A DNA stretch of 64,000 nucleotides from Epiperipatus broadwayi (GCA_028023455.1 JAQFVV010012476.1:3967555-4031554), one strand, 5' to 3'; numbered from the stretch's first letter, positions 20,721 to 33,654 are shown. Notes: generated by a model from the letters alone, not told the origin. A program made the numbers and translations.

Positions 20721-23298
20721 ATTTTCCCCTTTATGATATAATTTATAATGTCTAGTATTTTTCAAATTTGTAAAAAAAAAAAATCTTAATAAATTTGTTA
20801 TAAAAACACACACAAATATAATTATTATACAATTATTGTGTAAAAGTAATTATGAAACTTTGGTAATCCATGCAACAAAAAAAAACCAAGTTTGCTATTA
20901 CTCCAAAAATTTTCTCAAAGTAATCTCACAAATAGAGTGGAAACCAAATACAAAGAATTAAATTAATCAACATGAGAAGGCAGGACTCAAATACTATGAC
21001 CTTATTACATATTTGAAGGTATGGACATCTTCAGATTGTTATTAATTTAAAAAAGGCTATATTACTATATGATTTTTCAGTGTAAAAATAAATTTGCATA
21101 ATATCATTATAGACGGCTGTACAAATGTGATCTTAAGAAAACATCAAACAGTGATTTTTCTGATCAAATTCCTTCATCTCACTTGAACTTCTTTATCTCC
21201 ACGCCATTGCAAAACATTCCTTGTTTATTGTTCTGCAATTTTAAAATGTTATTCTAAGCAGTAAGAATATCTGAGTTGTTTTTATAATATAAAATTTCCC
21301 ATAATGCTTTTATTGATAATTTATTTTTAAAAAAACTGAAAAGGTCAGTAGGCTATGAACAATCAGCTTAGATAAAAGTGACAGCTTAGATCTAAGGAAT
21401 ACTGATATTGGTTGTCATAAAAAAATGCTTTTTGGTGATTTACTTTTTTCTGGTCTGATTTTCATACAAAGATTTTAAGCTAAATGAAAATTGATCTTTT
21501 GTTTGTGTATAAAATATTTCTATTTTTAAACACTAATTGATTGATTATTATTTTAAACAAAAAAGAATGCACATGTACACTTTCAATTTATTCATGTGTC
21601 ATTTATTTTTAGAAATAAAAATTAATACACTTCACTATAATTTAAACAAAGCAATAGGGTAAATAAAGTTTATATTTGTCAGAATTGACATAATGTTAAA
21701 ACCTTTTCAAAACGTGTGATTATTATAAAGTAAGTATAAGATTAATGTAGAACTTGATATATCTTTCATAAATTTATGTTTCTTTTTTACATAAAAGAAA
21801 CTTAAAATAAAAAAATAACATTTCATTCATTTTCTAAAAGAGTTTACACTAACTTTGTTGATGATGTTTACAGAACAATGTTGAATTGCAAGTCAATTTT
21901 CAAATATTTAAAAACATCAAACATGATTTTAAAGAGTTTTATTCATTTGTAACACTAAATTAAAAAGAAAGAAAATCCAATATATTGAATTTTAATATAA
22001 AATAAATTATTTATACAGTTATGAAGGTGAGCATTTTCAAAAAATCTTCCAGGTGGATAAAAAAACTGCCAAATTTTAATCAAATAATTAAATCTTTCCA
22101 ACTTTATAAAATTTATTAAAACCATACATTTAATAATGGAAAGCAATCTCAAAATGAATACAGCAAATTTTCAAGTAATCAAATATTTAATAAAGAATAA
22201 TATATAATAAAAACAAAAACAATTAGCTTAGCTTTCTGCCTAAAGAAATATATTTTAATAAAAATATTCACTAAATTTCTATAAGCTATACAAATTTCTG
22301 TAAAAAATATATTGACATAACAAAGATTTTCTTTAAAAAATTAAAATTATAATTGTTGAAAAAAAGTAAATAAAAAATAATAGTAATACTCTGTTTCCTG
22401 TTTAATAATAGGCATTTGCAGTTTGTTTATAATAAATTTTTACTTGAGTAATTTTTTACTAAATAAATATATTCAACCATAAGTTGAATATAAATATAAC
22501 ATACTTATTAAGAAACAAATATATAATTTACATTTAGCAAAATAAAAAACAAAAAGTATACTCTTTATGAATAAGATTATATTTTCTGCTTTTATGATTT
22601 CAATAAAATTGTGCATGTTTACTGATTACTTTTTTATAAAGATAACATGCTTGCAAACCTTGAGCAACTTTTCATCAATAGATGTTGATATTTGGGAAAT
22701 TTTGTTAGAAATAAATGTAATCAAAATACATTTTATGTTCAATTTTTTAATGTTAATCACTTTCATGTTATTTTTAGTGCCAATGACACATTCATGGGAT
22801 TTTTGTCCAAAATTATTCCATAGTTTTTAAAATCATTTCTGAAGAGAGGAAGCTTTTAATAATTATAAATTTTAGGGCAGATTTATATTGCAAGTCCAAA
22901 AGACTGACATTTTGAATAAGATAAAAAGTTTGTTGTCATAAATTTATTCTCACCAATTTTATAAAAATTAGTGAAAAATCAGGAGAGAATATAGAACATC
23001 AAGTCAAGCAAATGATAATGACTTAACACATTTTTAGAACAGTAGAAGTGAAAATGTAGTAAATTGAACTAATTACACATTTCTATTTGAGGTGTACATG
23101 AAAACTTGATATAAGAAAAAAAATTAATTGCACCCAGAATTTATGGGAAAATTTTTAATGTATCAGAAGCAGTAAAATTTGAGATGGGCTTCGTTATTCG
23201 CAATTACAACAGATACTTTTTAAAATGTAATCAGTAAAATTTGTGTTCATAAATATGTTCAATAAATATTCTATAATAAAAACATTTGCAGTTCTACT
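20721..23298. other. Very AT-rich stretch, nothing recognised
   Basis: A few open frames of 60-87 codons exist (for example 22567-22830) but none shows a known motif. Their composition is explained by AT richness. Confidence 0.45.
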
Positions 23299-23505
23299 AT
23301 GATTCAATTCAATTGTACCAATTATAAATTCATTAATAAATTTAATCACAAAACTGTTATAAACTTTCACCAATTTAAATCATTTCTTGAAGAAATTGAA
23401 AATAAATATGGTGATTTGTTGTATACACGTAAAGAGAAAAATTGTAATCTGTATTTAAAAACTATCCCTCTCACTCTGCTGAAAAAGCTGCATAATTCCA
23501 AATAA
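23299..23505 (+). pseudogene. hAT-like transposase fragment
   Basis: The 68-residue frame contains 'FHQFKSFLEEIENKYGDLLY' at about residues 24-43. This matches a conserved block of hAT-derived proteins of the GTF2IRD2/ZBED-like group ('FK.FL.E....YGDLLYHTEVRWLSRG'). The continuation expected after LLY is lost. No flanking transposase was found, so this is an isolated remnant. The family call is from memory of the motif and is only moderately secure. Confidence 0.45.
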
Positions 23506-23789
23506 TTGTGGTAACCCACTTTTGTAACATATTTTTCAGTATTTCAACAACTTTAATAGGAGATTTAAGAACTGTGACCAACATTCTATAAAATAATAAC
23601 ACAACTTTAAAATTCCTGAAATAATTTTAGAAATAGATTAAATGGGTTAAAACATTAGATCAGTAAAAATATCGGATTCATAGATCAGCTTAATAAACAT
23701 TTTACAGTAAAAACATTACAATACTAAAGCTGTTCAACTGCATAATATGCTAACAAAGGTGAAGAGAAATATTTTATCATCCAGTGGAA

Positions 23790-23905
23790 TTATAATCAAC
23801 AGTAAATTTATTTACAAAACTGAATTGAATCATTGCAAGTTTAAATTATTTCTGGAAGAAAGTGAGAAGAAATATGATTACTAGTTTTATCAGTATGATA
23901 TTGAT
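23790..23905 (+). pseudogene. Second hAT-like fragment, parallel to 23299-23505
   Basis: The plus strand reads 'NHCKFKLFLEESEKKYDY' then a stop. It is clearly similar to the 'NFHQFKSFLEEIENKYGD' block 500 bp upstream. The surrounding nucleotides are also loosely similar, so the two segments look like old copies of one unit. Confidence 0.4.
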
Positions 23906-25059
23906 GATGGCTTTATTACAATAGTTGACTCCAAATGTGACTGTTTACTTCATAATTAGTATGTTAGTTTTCCATTTTCAATGACTTTTTAAGGCTATCT
24001 TTAGTAATAATAATATAGGTGTGTTCCAATGATAAAACCATACACTAGAAAATATTAATTTTTTAATTTAAAAAATCTGAAGTTTCAATGTTTGCCATGC
24101 AGTTCCACACAGATCAAATTTAACACCATATGTTTAGTTCTTCATCCACTCCTTGGTATTTTTCATTCTTTGTAATCTAGTTTCCACAGCACTTCAGAGA
24201 TTATTTTTTTAAAAAAATTTGGAATAAGAAATAAGAATTTTGCATAGTTTATTAACTATTTCCGATTATTTTTGCACAATAATTATAAAATAATTGTTTA
24301 AAATCAAAAGAATGCATGTATGTATGTTGATTTTACTCATATATATTTCATTTTTAAAAATAAAAATAATAAACTTGACCATAATGTTAAAGAAAAATGT
24401 GAATGGTCAAATGATCATGTCTTATAATACTGATTACATAACATCAATTCTCATCATTATAACATTATGTTAGAATCTTTTTTAATACTATAAAAATTAT
24501 AAAGCAATTTTAATATTTGAATCAGAATTTTATAGATTTATTAGAGATTAACATTTATTTATTATTGTTTTAAAATAAATTCCTGTAAAAGAATATTCCA
24601 TTGGTGTTCTGAAATGACACACTCGAAGTGCCTATCATAGAATGATTATAATGTTTTTTGCTCTTGCTAAAAATTCATTCTTTCAATATTTGCAAAGTTC
24701 AAATATGATTTTTTAGAATGTTTTTCATTTATAAACTTCCACTTGGAAAAAATAAAATTCAATTTATTGAGTTACAGTATAAAATTAAGATTTTATACTG
24801 AAATCAAAAGTTGAATATTGACAAAAACTTTAAACAGATATAGCAATAGAAAATGTCAACCTGTTAAAAGGTGAAGTCATGGGAATGTTTCAAAGAATTT
24901 TTTAAACTTAGAAGTAAACCTGAAATTTATGTGAACAAAATCTTATCCCCTCCTTTATTATATAAAAGCTAGAAGATCCCAAATGTTTGTGGTAACTTGT
25001 GTTTTAACAGATTTCTTTCAGAATCTCAATGATTTGAGTTAAAAGATGAGTCATGTCTA
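23906..25059. other. AT-rich stretch, weak repeats only
   Basis: A segment near 24980-25040 (GTGGTAACTTGTGTTTTAAC) resembles 23508-23560, hinting at a third diverged unit of the local repeat. Nothing else was seen. Confidence 0.35.
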
Positions 25060-26040
25060 CTTTTCTAATGAGTTGTTATTATATCGCACCCCCAATTCAC
25101 ACTAGTAAAGCTATTATTTTAAATGTATAAATTCTGGCTTAGTGCTTTCGGAGCATATTTGCTCCCATATTCATAGCCTGTGTCACTCTTCATTCTGTGT
25201 TATTGTTAGTGTATGCAAATCTATGGAAATTAGTTAACCAGTCCATTTTTTGGGAATCAAGAAGCAGGAGTCTCATCTGTTGATGGCCTTCAGATTATTC
25301 ACGATGAAATATGCCTATTTTATTTTGCATTTGGCATCATTTTTTTCCAAGCATATGATTTTGGCATTGGTGGGTTCAAATCTGTGATTAGATGTTTTTT
25401 GGTGTTCTGGTAATATCAAACTGCCTTCATTTTTAGTAGGCACTCTATTATATATGTACATGTGTTGAGCTACTCTGGTGGTGACAGTAGCTCAAGATTC
25501 CCCATAGTATATGGCCCCACAGATGGCTTGTGGGTATGCTATACTATACACACCTTGGGGGGTTGGGCTGGGTTGATTTTATCTTTGGAGTTGTTAATAA
25601 GTCTGTTAGCAGCTAGGGGAATTTGAAAACCTACTTTAAGTTGTTTGAATAAGCTTTTGACTAGGTCTTTGGCCACTTTGGATATGTATAACAGAACTAT
25701 GTGTGGCTTATTCTCTTCACACTGGTTGTTAATTTTTGGTGAAACTGCTTGATCATCTCTGCTATTGTTCTGTGTTTGAATCCCATGCTAATCAAGTCTC
25801 TGGCATAGCATGCAATGTTGGTTTTTTATCTGCTTCAAATTTACACAAATGGTGATTTCTGAATAAGAATGCTGATAGTCCTGCCAATTTATGTGCTTTA
25901 GGTGTGTTAGAATCGGAATGTATGTAACCTCTGATTTCCAATGACTTAATGATCATTCTCTAATTGAGTCTTCCTCCATCTCTTTACATCTGCAAATCCA
26001 AATATCTCACCTCCTTTGCCTCATTTCCCCATGTGCTATT
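25060..26040 (-). pseudogene. Decayed Penelope-like element (PLE), second family: end of reverse transcriptase and GIY-YIG-like part
   Basis: On the minus strand three blocks follow one another in the order known for PLE proteins. Near 25850-26040: 'SLEIRGYIHSDSNTPKAHKL' then 'AFLFRN', equivalent to the end of the PLE reverse transcriptase ('YLH..S.HP..HK...I..L..R'). Near 25720-25800: 'ARDLISMGFKHRTIAEMIKQ', a linker helix. Near 25350-25530: 'YYGES' with 'VTTRVAQHMYIYN' and 'RFEPTNAKIICLEKNDAK', equivalent to GIY-YIG nuclease motifs 'YIGET...R...H' and '...A.ii..e'. Stops and frameshifts are frequent. It differs in sequence from the PLE copies at 33-34.7 kb. Confidence 0.6.
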
Positions 26041-26219
26041 TAATGCTAGTTTTGTAAATTTTTGAATGAATTATTGTCATCAACAGTAGCCATGTGTAAA
26101 AAGGAATACTGATATTCCACCTCCATGATAAAATAAAAAGTAAATAAATATGGCAATACAATAGAGATGAGTTTTGCTGTGTATATAAATTTAACCTATA
26201 AACCACAAATATGTCCATA

Positions 26220-26700
26220 TATAGAACATGCTTCACTTCATTACACTATTTATTTGATATATTGTAATACTGTTGTAATATCATCTTCAACAACCAATTT
26301 CTGAAATAGTTGAATGCCATATTTAATAGTATCTATTTAATGTACTCTTTTTTCTGCCATACCATTCCAATGGAAACAATCATTATTGTATTTCTTTAGA
26401 ATGTCTCTGGTTTTTTTCTTTTTTTTAGCTTATTTCCTTTATTTTTCTTGCGTGATTTCTTTTTGTTTTCTTTCTTGCTTGTTTCCTTTCTTCTCTCTTT
26501 CATTCCTTACTTGCTTCATTTCTTTCTTCATTCCTTTCTTTTTTTCTACACAGTCTGTCTCTTCTATGAAAACAATGCTCAAATTCATTATAAAACTCTT
26601 GTTAGGAAGTTGTACATTGATCATTTGTTTTACATGTTCAGTTCAACAAAATATGATTTTATAATGGTGGACTCTAGAGTATTCCTTCGAGCAAGATGAC
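26220..26700 (-). pseudogene. LINE 3' tail, second family (copy 3), with polypyrimidine insertion
   Basis: The minus strand reads 'RDILKKYNNDCFHWNGMAEK' near 26340-26400, aligning with 'KDILKKFNVNCFHWEDVTEN' of the copy at 5280-5760. Upstream in the element (26400-26560 on the plus strand) the sequence is replaced by a long T/C-rich tract built of TTTCTT, TTCC and similar words. Confidence 0.55.
26400..26560. repeat. Polypyrimidine (TTTC/TTCC-type) tract
   Basis: About 160 bp of almost pure T and C on the plus strand with scattered TTTCTTTC and TTCCTT words. Confidence 0.8.
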
Positions 26701-28026
26701 AACCACATTTGTTTTATGATCTTCCCATTCTATTTTTAAAATTATATGGATCTCCTTAAATAAAACTTTTCTGGTGCATTTATGTTATATTTATAAAATG
26801 TCAAAGTCACACTACTATTTAATAATTACATAAAATAATAGCTCTGTGTACAACTTTAAAGATTTAGGAATATAATTAGGATTATCCAAAAACTGAATAA
26901 CACAATTTTTTTTGGCATTTTTTATTTTGAGAAAGTCTGCATAAAAGTATAGTGTTTTGTAAAAAAAAAAAAATACTATGAGAAACATTGGAGTTGGGAT
27001 ACGAATAATTTAGAGACAATTTAATTTAGAGACAGTTTTTTTAGCAGTTGTATTTTATGCTGATAAATATTGTGTCCAAAGGGATAGAGAAGTTACCACA
27101 ATAAACTTCTGGATATGTAATTAAATTTACCATGAGAAATATTATTGGTGCACTCAAGTATATTCTTTTGCAATGGCTTTTTGTTATTTTACATATTTCT
27201 CCTGCCAGATATCAAGAGATATTGTCTCATCACAAATGTATAAAAAGCTGGTAGTTGAGATCAGACTTTTCCCAATAACTCAAGATATAGTTTCACTACC
27301 TAGGACTCATACCAAAACAATTTTCCTTTAGACATTAACCAAAATAAGCAGCAAAAAACTATGGTGTAAAAGTGGTATTTTATGATGATCAAAACAAATT
27401 TCTTTTTCCAGATCCAAAAATTAAGTCAGATGGATTTGATCTTCTTAGACACACTTGGAATCTCAGCAATAGGTTTAGGGCAACCAAAGTCATTGTGCTA
27501 ATCTTCATAGAAAGAATTTTTAGTCACTTATCTATGTAAACCTGGACAAACATGAACTATGGACACACATAGTCATTAACTATTGAATCTATGATTTCAA
27601 TGATAGAAATCCACTGCAGAGTTTGTAGAGCATATGACTGGATGAGGAGATCACATGATATGGCATTCACAGTTCTGACACTCAAACTTCTTATGAACTC
27701 CTGAGCAATGGATTTCATGACAGAAATGAGGAATTTTTAATAAAGCCACTGATGATTCTATGTCCTGGTGTGAACATCTTTATAATATTTTATTAACAGT
27801 TAAGCTAACAAAAAATCCATAAGCCTAAAATATAAATTGACTTCTTACCCAATAAAAAATATCCAAATTGACAACATTTTCAGATGAATGATACTACATG
27901 GAAATCTACATACAAAAATAAAAATAACTCATTTTCATTCTTCATTACCACAACTAGAATTTTCAAAAAAAAAAAAAAATTTTTTTAAAAATCTATTTTT
28001 GGATATCTTTGCCATCACACTTTTTA
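26701..28026. other. AT-rich stretch, nothing recognised
   Basis: A slightly less AT-rich part at 27360-27780 has no open frame or motif that could be recognised on either strand. Confidence 0.4.
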
Positions 28027-28040
28027 AAAAATTATTTTGT

Positions 28041-28138
28041 TAAGCATTGGTGGTTGGGAGGTCAGAACAGCTGTCTTACTTGTCCCGGGTTAGCGGGTTT
28101 GCTTCCCGGCCGAGGCTATGACACGTGAGAAAAAAAAA
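28041..28138 (+). mobile_element. tRNA-derived SINE (copy D), anticodon arm damaged
   Basis: Starts TTAAGCATTGGTGG, then CAGCTGTCTTACTTGTCCCG, GGGTTTGCTTCCCGGCCGAG and ATGACACGTGAG plus an A run. About 7 bases of the 3' half of the anticodon stem are missing compared with copies A and E, so it cannot fold as a tRNA. A clear target duplication was not identified in the AT flanks. Confidence 0.8.
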
Positions 28139-28639
28139 TTTTACATCGAAAATACAATCAAATGTTAGATAGATCTACATGATTTTTGAGATAGGTACTT
28201 CCTATAATGAACCTGATAACGCAAAATCCAGTGAAATCAAACAATGTTAATCATCACATTTAATTTATCTTTTGTTTTCTAACATATTTTTAATAATTCT
28301 GAATTTATTTGATTAAATATATCCAGTTAGTAGGAAATGAATACGCTTTACTTAATTTGCGAGTGTTGAATTTTAAACTTGATTTGAAGTAATTAATTCT
28401 TTTTCTATGTTCACTTTTTCTGGTCAGTTGCTTATTAGAGAAACGCAGATGTGGTCCTTTACAACAAAAAAACGTTTGGAGACTCTTTGTCTAGATCTTA
28501 AAATGAATTTATTATTTGTTGTAAAAGTTGCAAAGTTAATTTGTGATTGTACAATAAATTCTTTATATATGAGCTTTTTTTTTTTTTCAAAAAGAAATTT
28601 ATTTAACGAATTATAGTATGCTCTACAAGTTACAATCAA
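28139..28639. other. AT-rich stretch, nothing firm
   Basis: Overlapping short open frames on both strands at 28407-28639 have no recognisable motif. Confidence 0.4.
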
Positions 28640-30120
28640 GTGTACTAGTTTGTATTGGAACTAATGTTTATATTGGAACTTTGATCTGTGAGACATTTAG
28701 TTTGTTCATGTGCCCCAGTTGGGACCATCTCAATGTTCATAAAGTTCTCTTTTTGTGGGTGATGTTTGTCTAATATAGAAGCACAAGGTTGTGCATATGC
28801 TATGATTTGTATCTTGTGGTCTTTTAGGGCTATGGTGTTGTTATGTGTGGTTGAGTTGTCACTTATACTATTGCTGCGGTATTGGAATCTCAAAGAGTTT
28901 CCCAAGTGTCATCAAAGGTGCTGTTGGAGGCAAGCATTTGATCTCTTTTCTTTATTTTGGTAATGGTGTCGATGAAGGTGAGAGCTGGGTTTCGACTTAA
29001 ATCCTCAATGGCTAGTTGACAGCGGACCAGCCATAATGAGAATGTGAGGAAAATGGCCAGTCGGATCCAGGCATATGTTTTTGTGCCTAGGCATCTTTGA
29101 ATAGAGGTGATCATGTTGTCATTTATTTTAGAGTTAGAGTGAATTAACTGTCTGATGCAGTTGTACTTAGGGCATATGTTAATGATATGGTCAATTGTTT
29201 CCTCCTCTCACTGACAGAGCTGACATTGGGAATCCAGGTTGCCATGGCTTCTTCTGTATACTAGAAATGATCTAGTGGGAAGTGTGTGAAGGTTTAACTT
29301 TATCACAAAGTCAAGATATTTGGCTTCCAGGCTCCAGAGCCTAAATTGGGAGATGATTTTTTTATTTGCTGTTTTAAACCTGCAATCCTGTACTAGGCTG
29401 TGTGGGTGTTGTAGGCTATAGGCTTCCCAATAAGTTATTTTTGAATTGTATGAGGGTGGATTTGTTTTAGTTAGATTGGAGTAGTAGGCTGAGAGGGATA
29501 GGATCCAGTCCTGTTAATGTGGTGGCGGTCGATCTGGGAGGGGGGGATTGTCAGAGCAAATTGTAGATTGTTGAAAGTTAGTGAGAGTTTGTGGATGAGA
29601 TTATGAATTTTTTGCAGGGTGAAAGTTGAGACTGCATGGAGGGACAATCCGTTGAGCCTAGATGGATGGCACATCCTTCCAATGCTAATGGCGACTGTCT
29701 TACCACCCCAAAAAATTTTAGAGCACATTGAGTTAAGTTTGCTTTCAAATTTTTTTGTTAGTTTAACAATTGGTAAGTAATAGTTGATTTTAGAAAAAAG
29801 GACTTTGTTCAATATGGTTACCTTTCCATGCAGTGAAAGGTATATTTTGGAGAGAGATGTAATTTTATTAGCTGAATTTAATATGTCATTTTGAATTAGT
29901 GTGGTGATGGTGGCGGGGGGTTTATAAAATGGTATTCCAAGGAAGTTTTGCAGCTCACCCAGAAAGGTGCTGTTGATTCTTTTTCCAGTTGCAATTTTCC
30001 ATGTCGCCGATTTTTGGAGGTTAAAGGTAAGTTTATATTGAGAAGTGTATTTGATTAGTATTTTGTAGAGGAGAGGATGGTATTTACACCTCTTGATAAA
30101 ACCTTGTATAAATAAACCTG
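28640..30120 (-). pseudogene. LINE, family Z, longest copy: reverse transcriptase C-terminal half plus zinc-knuckle tail
   Basis: Read on the minus strand from about 30120. The first block 'FIKRCKYHPLLYKILIKYTS' and 'YKLTFNLQKSATW' sit where the end of the palm and thumb are expected. An intact 113-residue frame (29471-29812) follows, with 'INYYLPIVKLTKKFESKLNS' and 'FWGGKTVAISIGRMCHPSRL', the familiar 'Y..PI.......L....F.WGG' block of LINE polymerases. Near 29200-29290 'QCQLCQ' (then a stop) 'EEETIDHIINICP' is the zinc-knuckle tail, and 28890-29114 ends with DTWETL. Catalytic YxDD is not present, so the N-terminal half is lost. Several stops interrupt it. Confidence 0.75.
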
Positions 30121-30169
30121 GTTGATAAAAAAAAAAAAATCAACTCATTTAGATAAATAAAAATAACAC

Positions 30170-30238
30170 AAAGAATATATATATCGAAGTAGTTTGAGTT
30201 CAAATGAAAGAGCAAAAATTGAGTGAAAGTGCCCAAAA
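30170..30238. repeat. Short flank repeat, first copy
   Basis: The block around 'GTTCAAATGAAAGAGCAAAA' and 'GTGAAAGTGCCCAAAATAG' recurs, diverged, at 31310-31370 and 31400-31470, on the other side of the roughly 500-bp array. Confidence 0.7.
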
Positions 30239-30247
30239 TAGATTAAT

Positions 30248-30679
30248 TTAATACACTGTACAGGCTTACACACACCTGCACATATATAATGTAATATATA
30301 AGGGATTCGAACTCAGACTTTCACACGACCCTCAACTCTCCTTTCCTTCTCATATTGCTGACCCACTTGATCACATACATGTTGAAAGGATAAATAATCA
30401 CCAATATATGTATTTCATGCTAAATCAGCAATCATCAGTTGGTCCAGATTACTATCTCCACACATATATACAATCAGTGGTCAGCTTTATATTAAGATAG
30501 CCAATCTTCATACTATAATGGACTGGTTTCAAACTACTGCAACCAACAATTCTTCAGCCATCCATTTCATTGAAAATCTGATAATGGAATGTTTAAATCC
30601 CCTGTTAGTGCCAAGGTTGTCACACTATCCATGTTGATGTTAGTCATTCTGACCTCTCATGTACAGGGGAATAATCCAT

Positions 30680-30712
<33 letters not shown>

Positions 30713-31275
30713 GAGCGATGGGCAGATATTTAATGCACTATGTTTCAATATGTAATCTAATATGCTGTATAGGCTTACACACACCTGCACATATATAATG
30801 TAATATATAAGGGATTTGAACTCAGACTTTCACAAGACCCTCAAGTCTCCATTCCATCTCATATTACTGACCCACCTGATCACACATATGTTGAAAAGGT
30901 AAATAATCACCAATATATGTATTTCATGCTAAACCAGTAATCATCAGTTGGTCCAGATTACCATCTTCACACATATATACAATCAGTGCTCAGCTTTATA
31001 TTAAGATAGCCAATCTTCATACTTTAATGGACAGGCTTCAAACTACTCCAACATCCAACTGATCAGCCATCCATTTCATTGAAAATCTGCTTATGGAACG
31101 TTCAAAGCCCACATTAGTGCCAAAGTTGTCATCCTACCCATGTTGATGTTAGTCGTTCTGACCCCTCATATACTGGAAGAATAATCCATTTTCATACATA
31201 TGCAAGGGATGGGCAGACCTTTAACGCACTATGTTTTAATATGTAATTTAATACACTGTACAGTTTTACACACAC
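30248..31275 (+). repeat. Tandem array of about 500-bp units containing the second SINE-like family
   Basis: Unit starts are marked by AATAC/TGCTGTA.AGGCTTACAC at about 30248 and 30757, with a truncated third start near 31247 (CACTGTACAGTTTTACACAC). Periods are about 509 and 490 bp. Each unit holds the SINE-like segment GGGATTYGAACTCAGACTTT, the 'CATCAGTTGGTCCAGATTAC' block and a tail ending in GGGCAGA.... The units are diverged by several percent and differ by a (TA)n run near 30680-30710. Confidence 0.8.
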
Positions 31276-31510
31276 CTTAGTTCTGCATTATATATTCATG
31301 AAAAATATATACAGTTTGGGTTTAAATGAAAGATTAAAAATAGAGTGGAAGTCCATAAAAATAGAGTAAATAACTTAGTTCTGCATTATATATCCATAAA
31401 AAAAATACAGTTTAAGTTTAAATGAAAGAGTAAAAATAGAGTGAAAGTGCACAAAAATAGAATAAAAAAAAACAAAAGCATAGTTTTGCATTATATATCC
31501 ATGAAAAAAT
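31276..31510. repeat. Tandem repeat of about 100 bp, 2.5 copies
   Basis: TTAGTTCTGCATTATATATC-type starts are at about 31278, 31376 and (degraded) 31480, each followed by 'TTTAAATGAAAGA.TAAAAATAGAGTG'. One more copy flanks the other side of the 500-bp array. Confidence 0.75.
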
Positions 31511-32704
31511 TACAGGCCGTAAAATTATGCTTGTGTAAGCTAATGTTATTTTCTATGAAAAAAATGAACTAAAGAGAAAAATTCAAGAATCTCTATTACT
31601 GAAAATTTATGATTCTGAAACTGTTAATTTTTAAAAAAAATTGGACATTAAAGATAATTGGAATGTTAGATAAAATTGAATTATGGGATAGTAGATGAAT
31701 ATAAATTTGTATTGCGTTTGTGTGACTTTGTGGTGAATTTTTAATTTGGGTTACTTTTGCTTGATTTTGAATTTGATATAATGCAATATATTATATATGC
31801 TACGAATGTATTTTAAAAACCGTTAAATTATATTTAAGACTGACTTAAAAGCTATTCTCTATTGAATATTTGTTTAAATACAATAACTAAATTCGTCACC
31901 GCAGAAATTTATAACTTGCTGAAGTTATATTTTTTAAAAACAAAATTGTGCTTTTTGCAGTTTATTTTCTCGGTATCACGCAAAGAGCTTTTAGGAAAGG
32001 CTTTTAGTTCTAAATTAAAACAATAGATCTTTGCAACCTTCTTCTCCTAATGGAAATTAAAAATTCAAATTTAATTAACGAATGAATGTGTCAAAAACTT
32101 GATGCTTACGTGTAGTATGTATATTACTTTGGCTTAATTTTTTAAAAAAGCTTTCGGTACATATATTCTTGAAAGGTTAAACTTCATAGGTTTCGTTAAT
32201 ATACGGTTATATATACTCAGTGCATAAATTTATAAAAGCCTGATGTTTTAATAATGCTCACAATATATTTTTAGCTTTCTGGCGCTTGTAAAAAAAATTT
32301 TTTTAATGTTGTCTGTTAAATGAGAAATAGAACTTAGAAAGAAAGACTTTGCATATGGAAGTTAGAATATAAATTAGAAGAACACGATTAAACATAAAAA
32401 AAACTGAAAAAAATAAATAAAACAAAGAATATTTTTTTTATTTTGCTTCATAAATAGTAAAAAGAGAAATTTGAAGTAAATTAGATAAATATGGAGAGAA
32501 AAACATAAATTAGAAATGATGTGTTAATAGGAAGGTGGAAGATAAACAAAGAAGAAATTAAGAAGCTGCTGGATATTAAAAGTGAGAATGTGGTTTGAGT
32601 TGATTTTCAGAATTAATGCATTTATTCAAAGATTTTAATTCACAATAACCTGATAAAAATATAAATTTCAGTAAACATTAAAGCATATTTAGTTGTGCAC
32701 ACAT
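31511..32704. other. AT-rich stretch, nothing recognised
   Basis: No supported feature. Confidence 0.5.
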
Positions 32705-33164
<460 letters not shown>

Positions 33165-33224
33165 TTTAATGTCCTCATGGTTACGTAATGTAAATAAAAT
33201 AGTTTATGGGTTAAAGTGTGTGAT

Positions 33225-33654
33225 AGTATTGATTAACGTTCAATGTTTTGACAAAATAGCATCTGCCATTGTCAAGGTTAACTTTTCAAACAAAAACCAT
33301 TAGATCTCAAATAGTAACGAGATTGAAAGTGAAATAAAAAATGAGATTGTGAAGTAGTTGAGCATTCAGAAAAATGTGAATTAACAAAATTTTTTTTTTT
33401 TTCAGTTTCACTATTAATTGTTTTCCAGTTTATATTAAAAAAAAAGATAAATAAGTGGTCTCCACAAAGTTTGAATATATGGTGCTTCATCTGGTCTACT
33501 TAAACCCATTGGCCTTCTTAATATTTCATCTGACTCCCTTATGGTTATCAAATCATACTTTTCCAAATTAGCAAATATTTTAGTATTATCAACGATCAGG
33601 TTTGTGACCAATTTCTAAAAAATGTGATGTAAAAGCTGGTGTATTTAACTTCTG
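33225..33654 (-). pseudogene. Penelope-like element, GIY-YIG end, minus-strand copy
   Basis: The reverse complement reads 'DNTKIFANLEKYDLITIRES' followed by 'EILRRPMGLSRPDEAPYIQT', then LIYLF and a 3' noncoding part with 'AACCTTGACAATGGCAGATG'. It aligns closely with the plus-strand copy at 34150-34660, and the two meet head to head near 33654. It covers the C-terminal part of the GIY-YIG endonuclease domain and the 3' end of the element. An early stop and frame changes make it inactive. Confidence 0.7.

Noticed and set aside
27360-27800. A possible transposon protein remnant on the minus strand
   Set aside because: Translated pieces looked protein-like in places, but no family motif could be recognised and every frame is broken.
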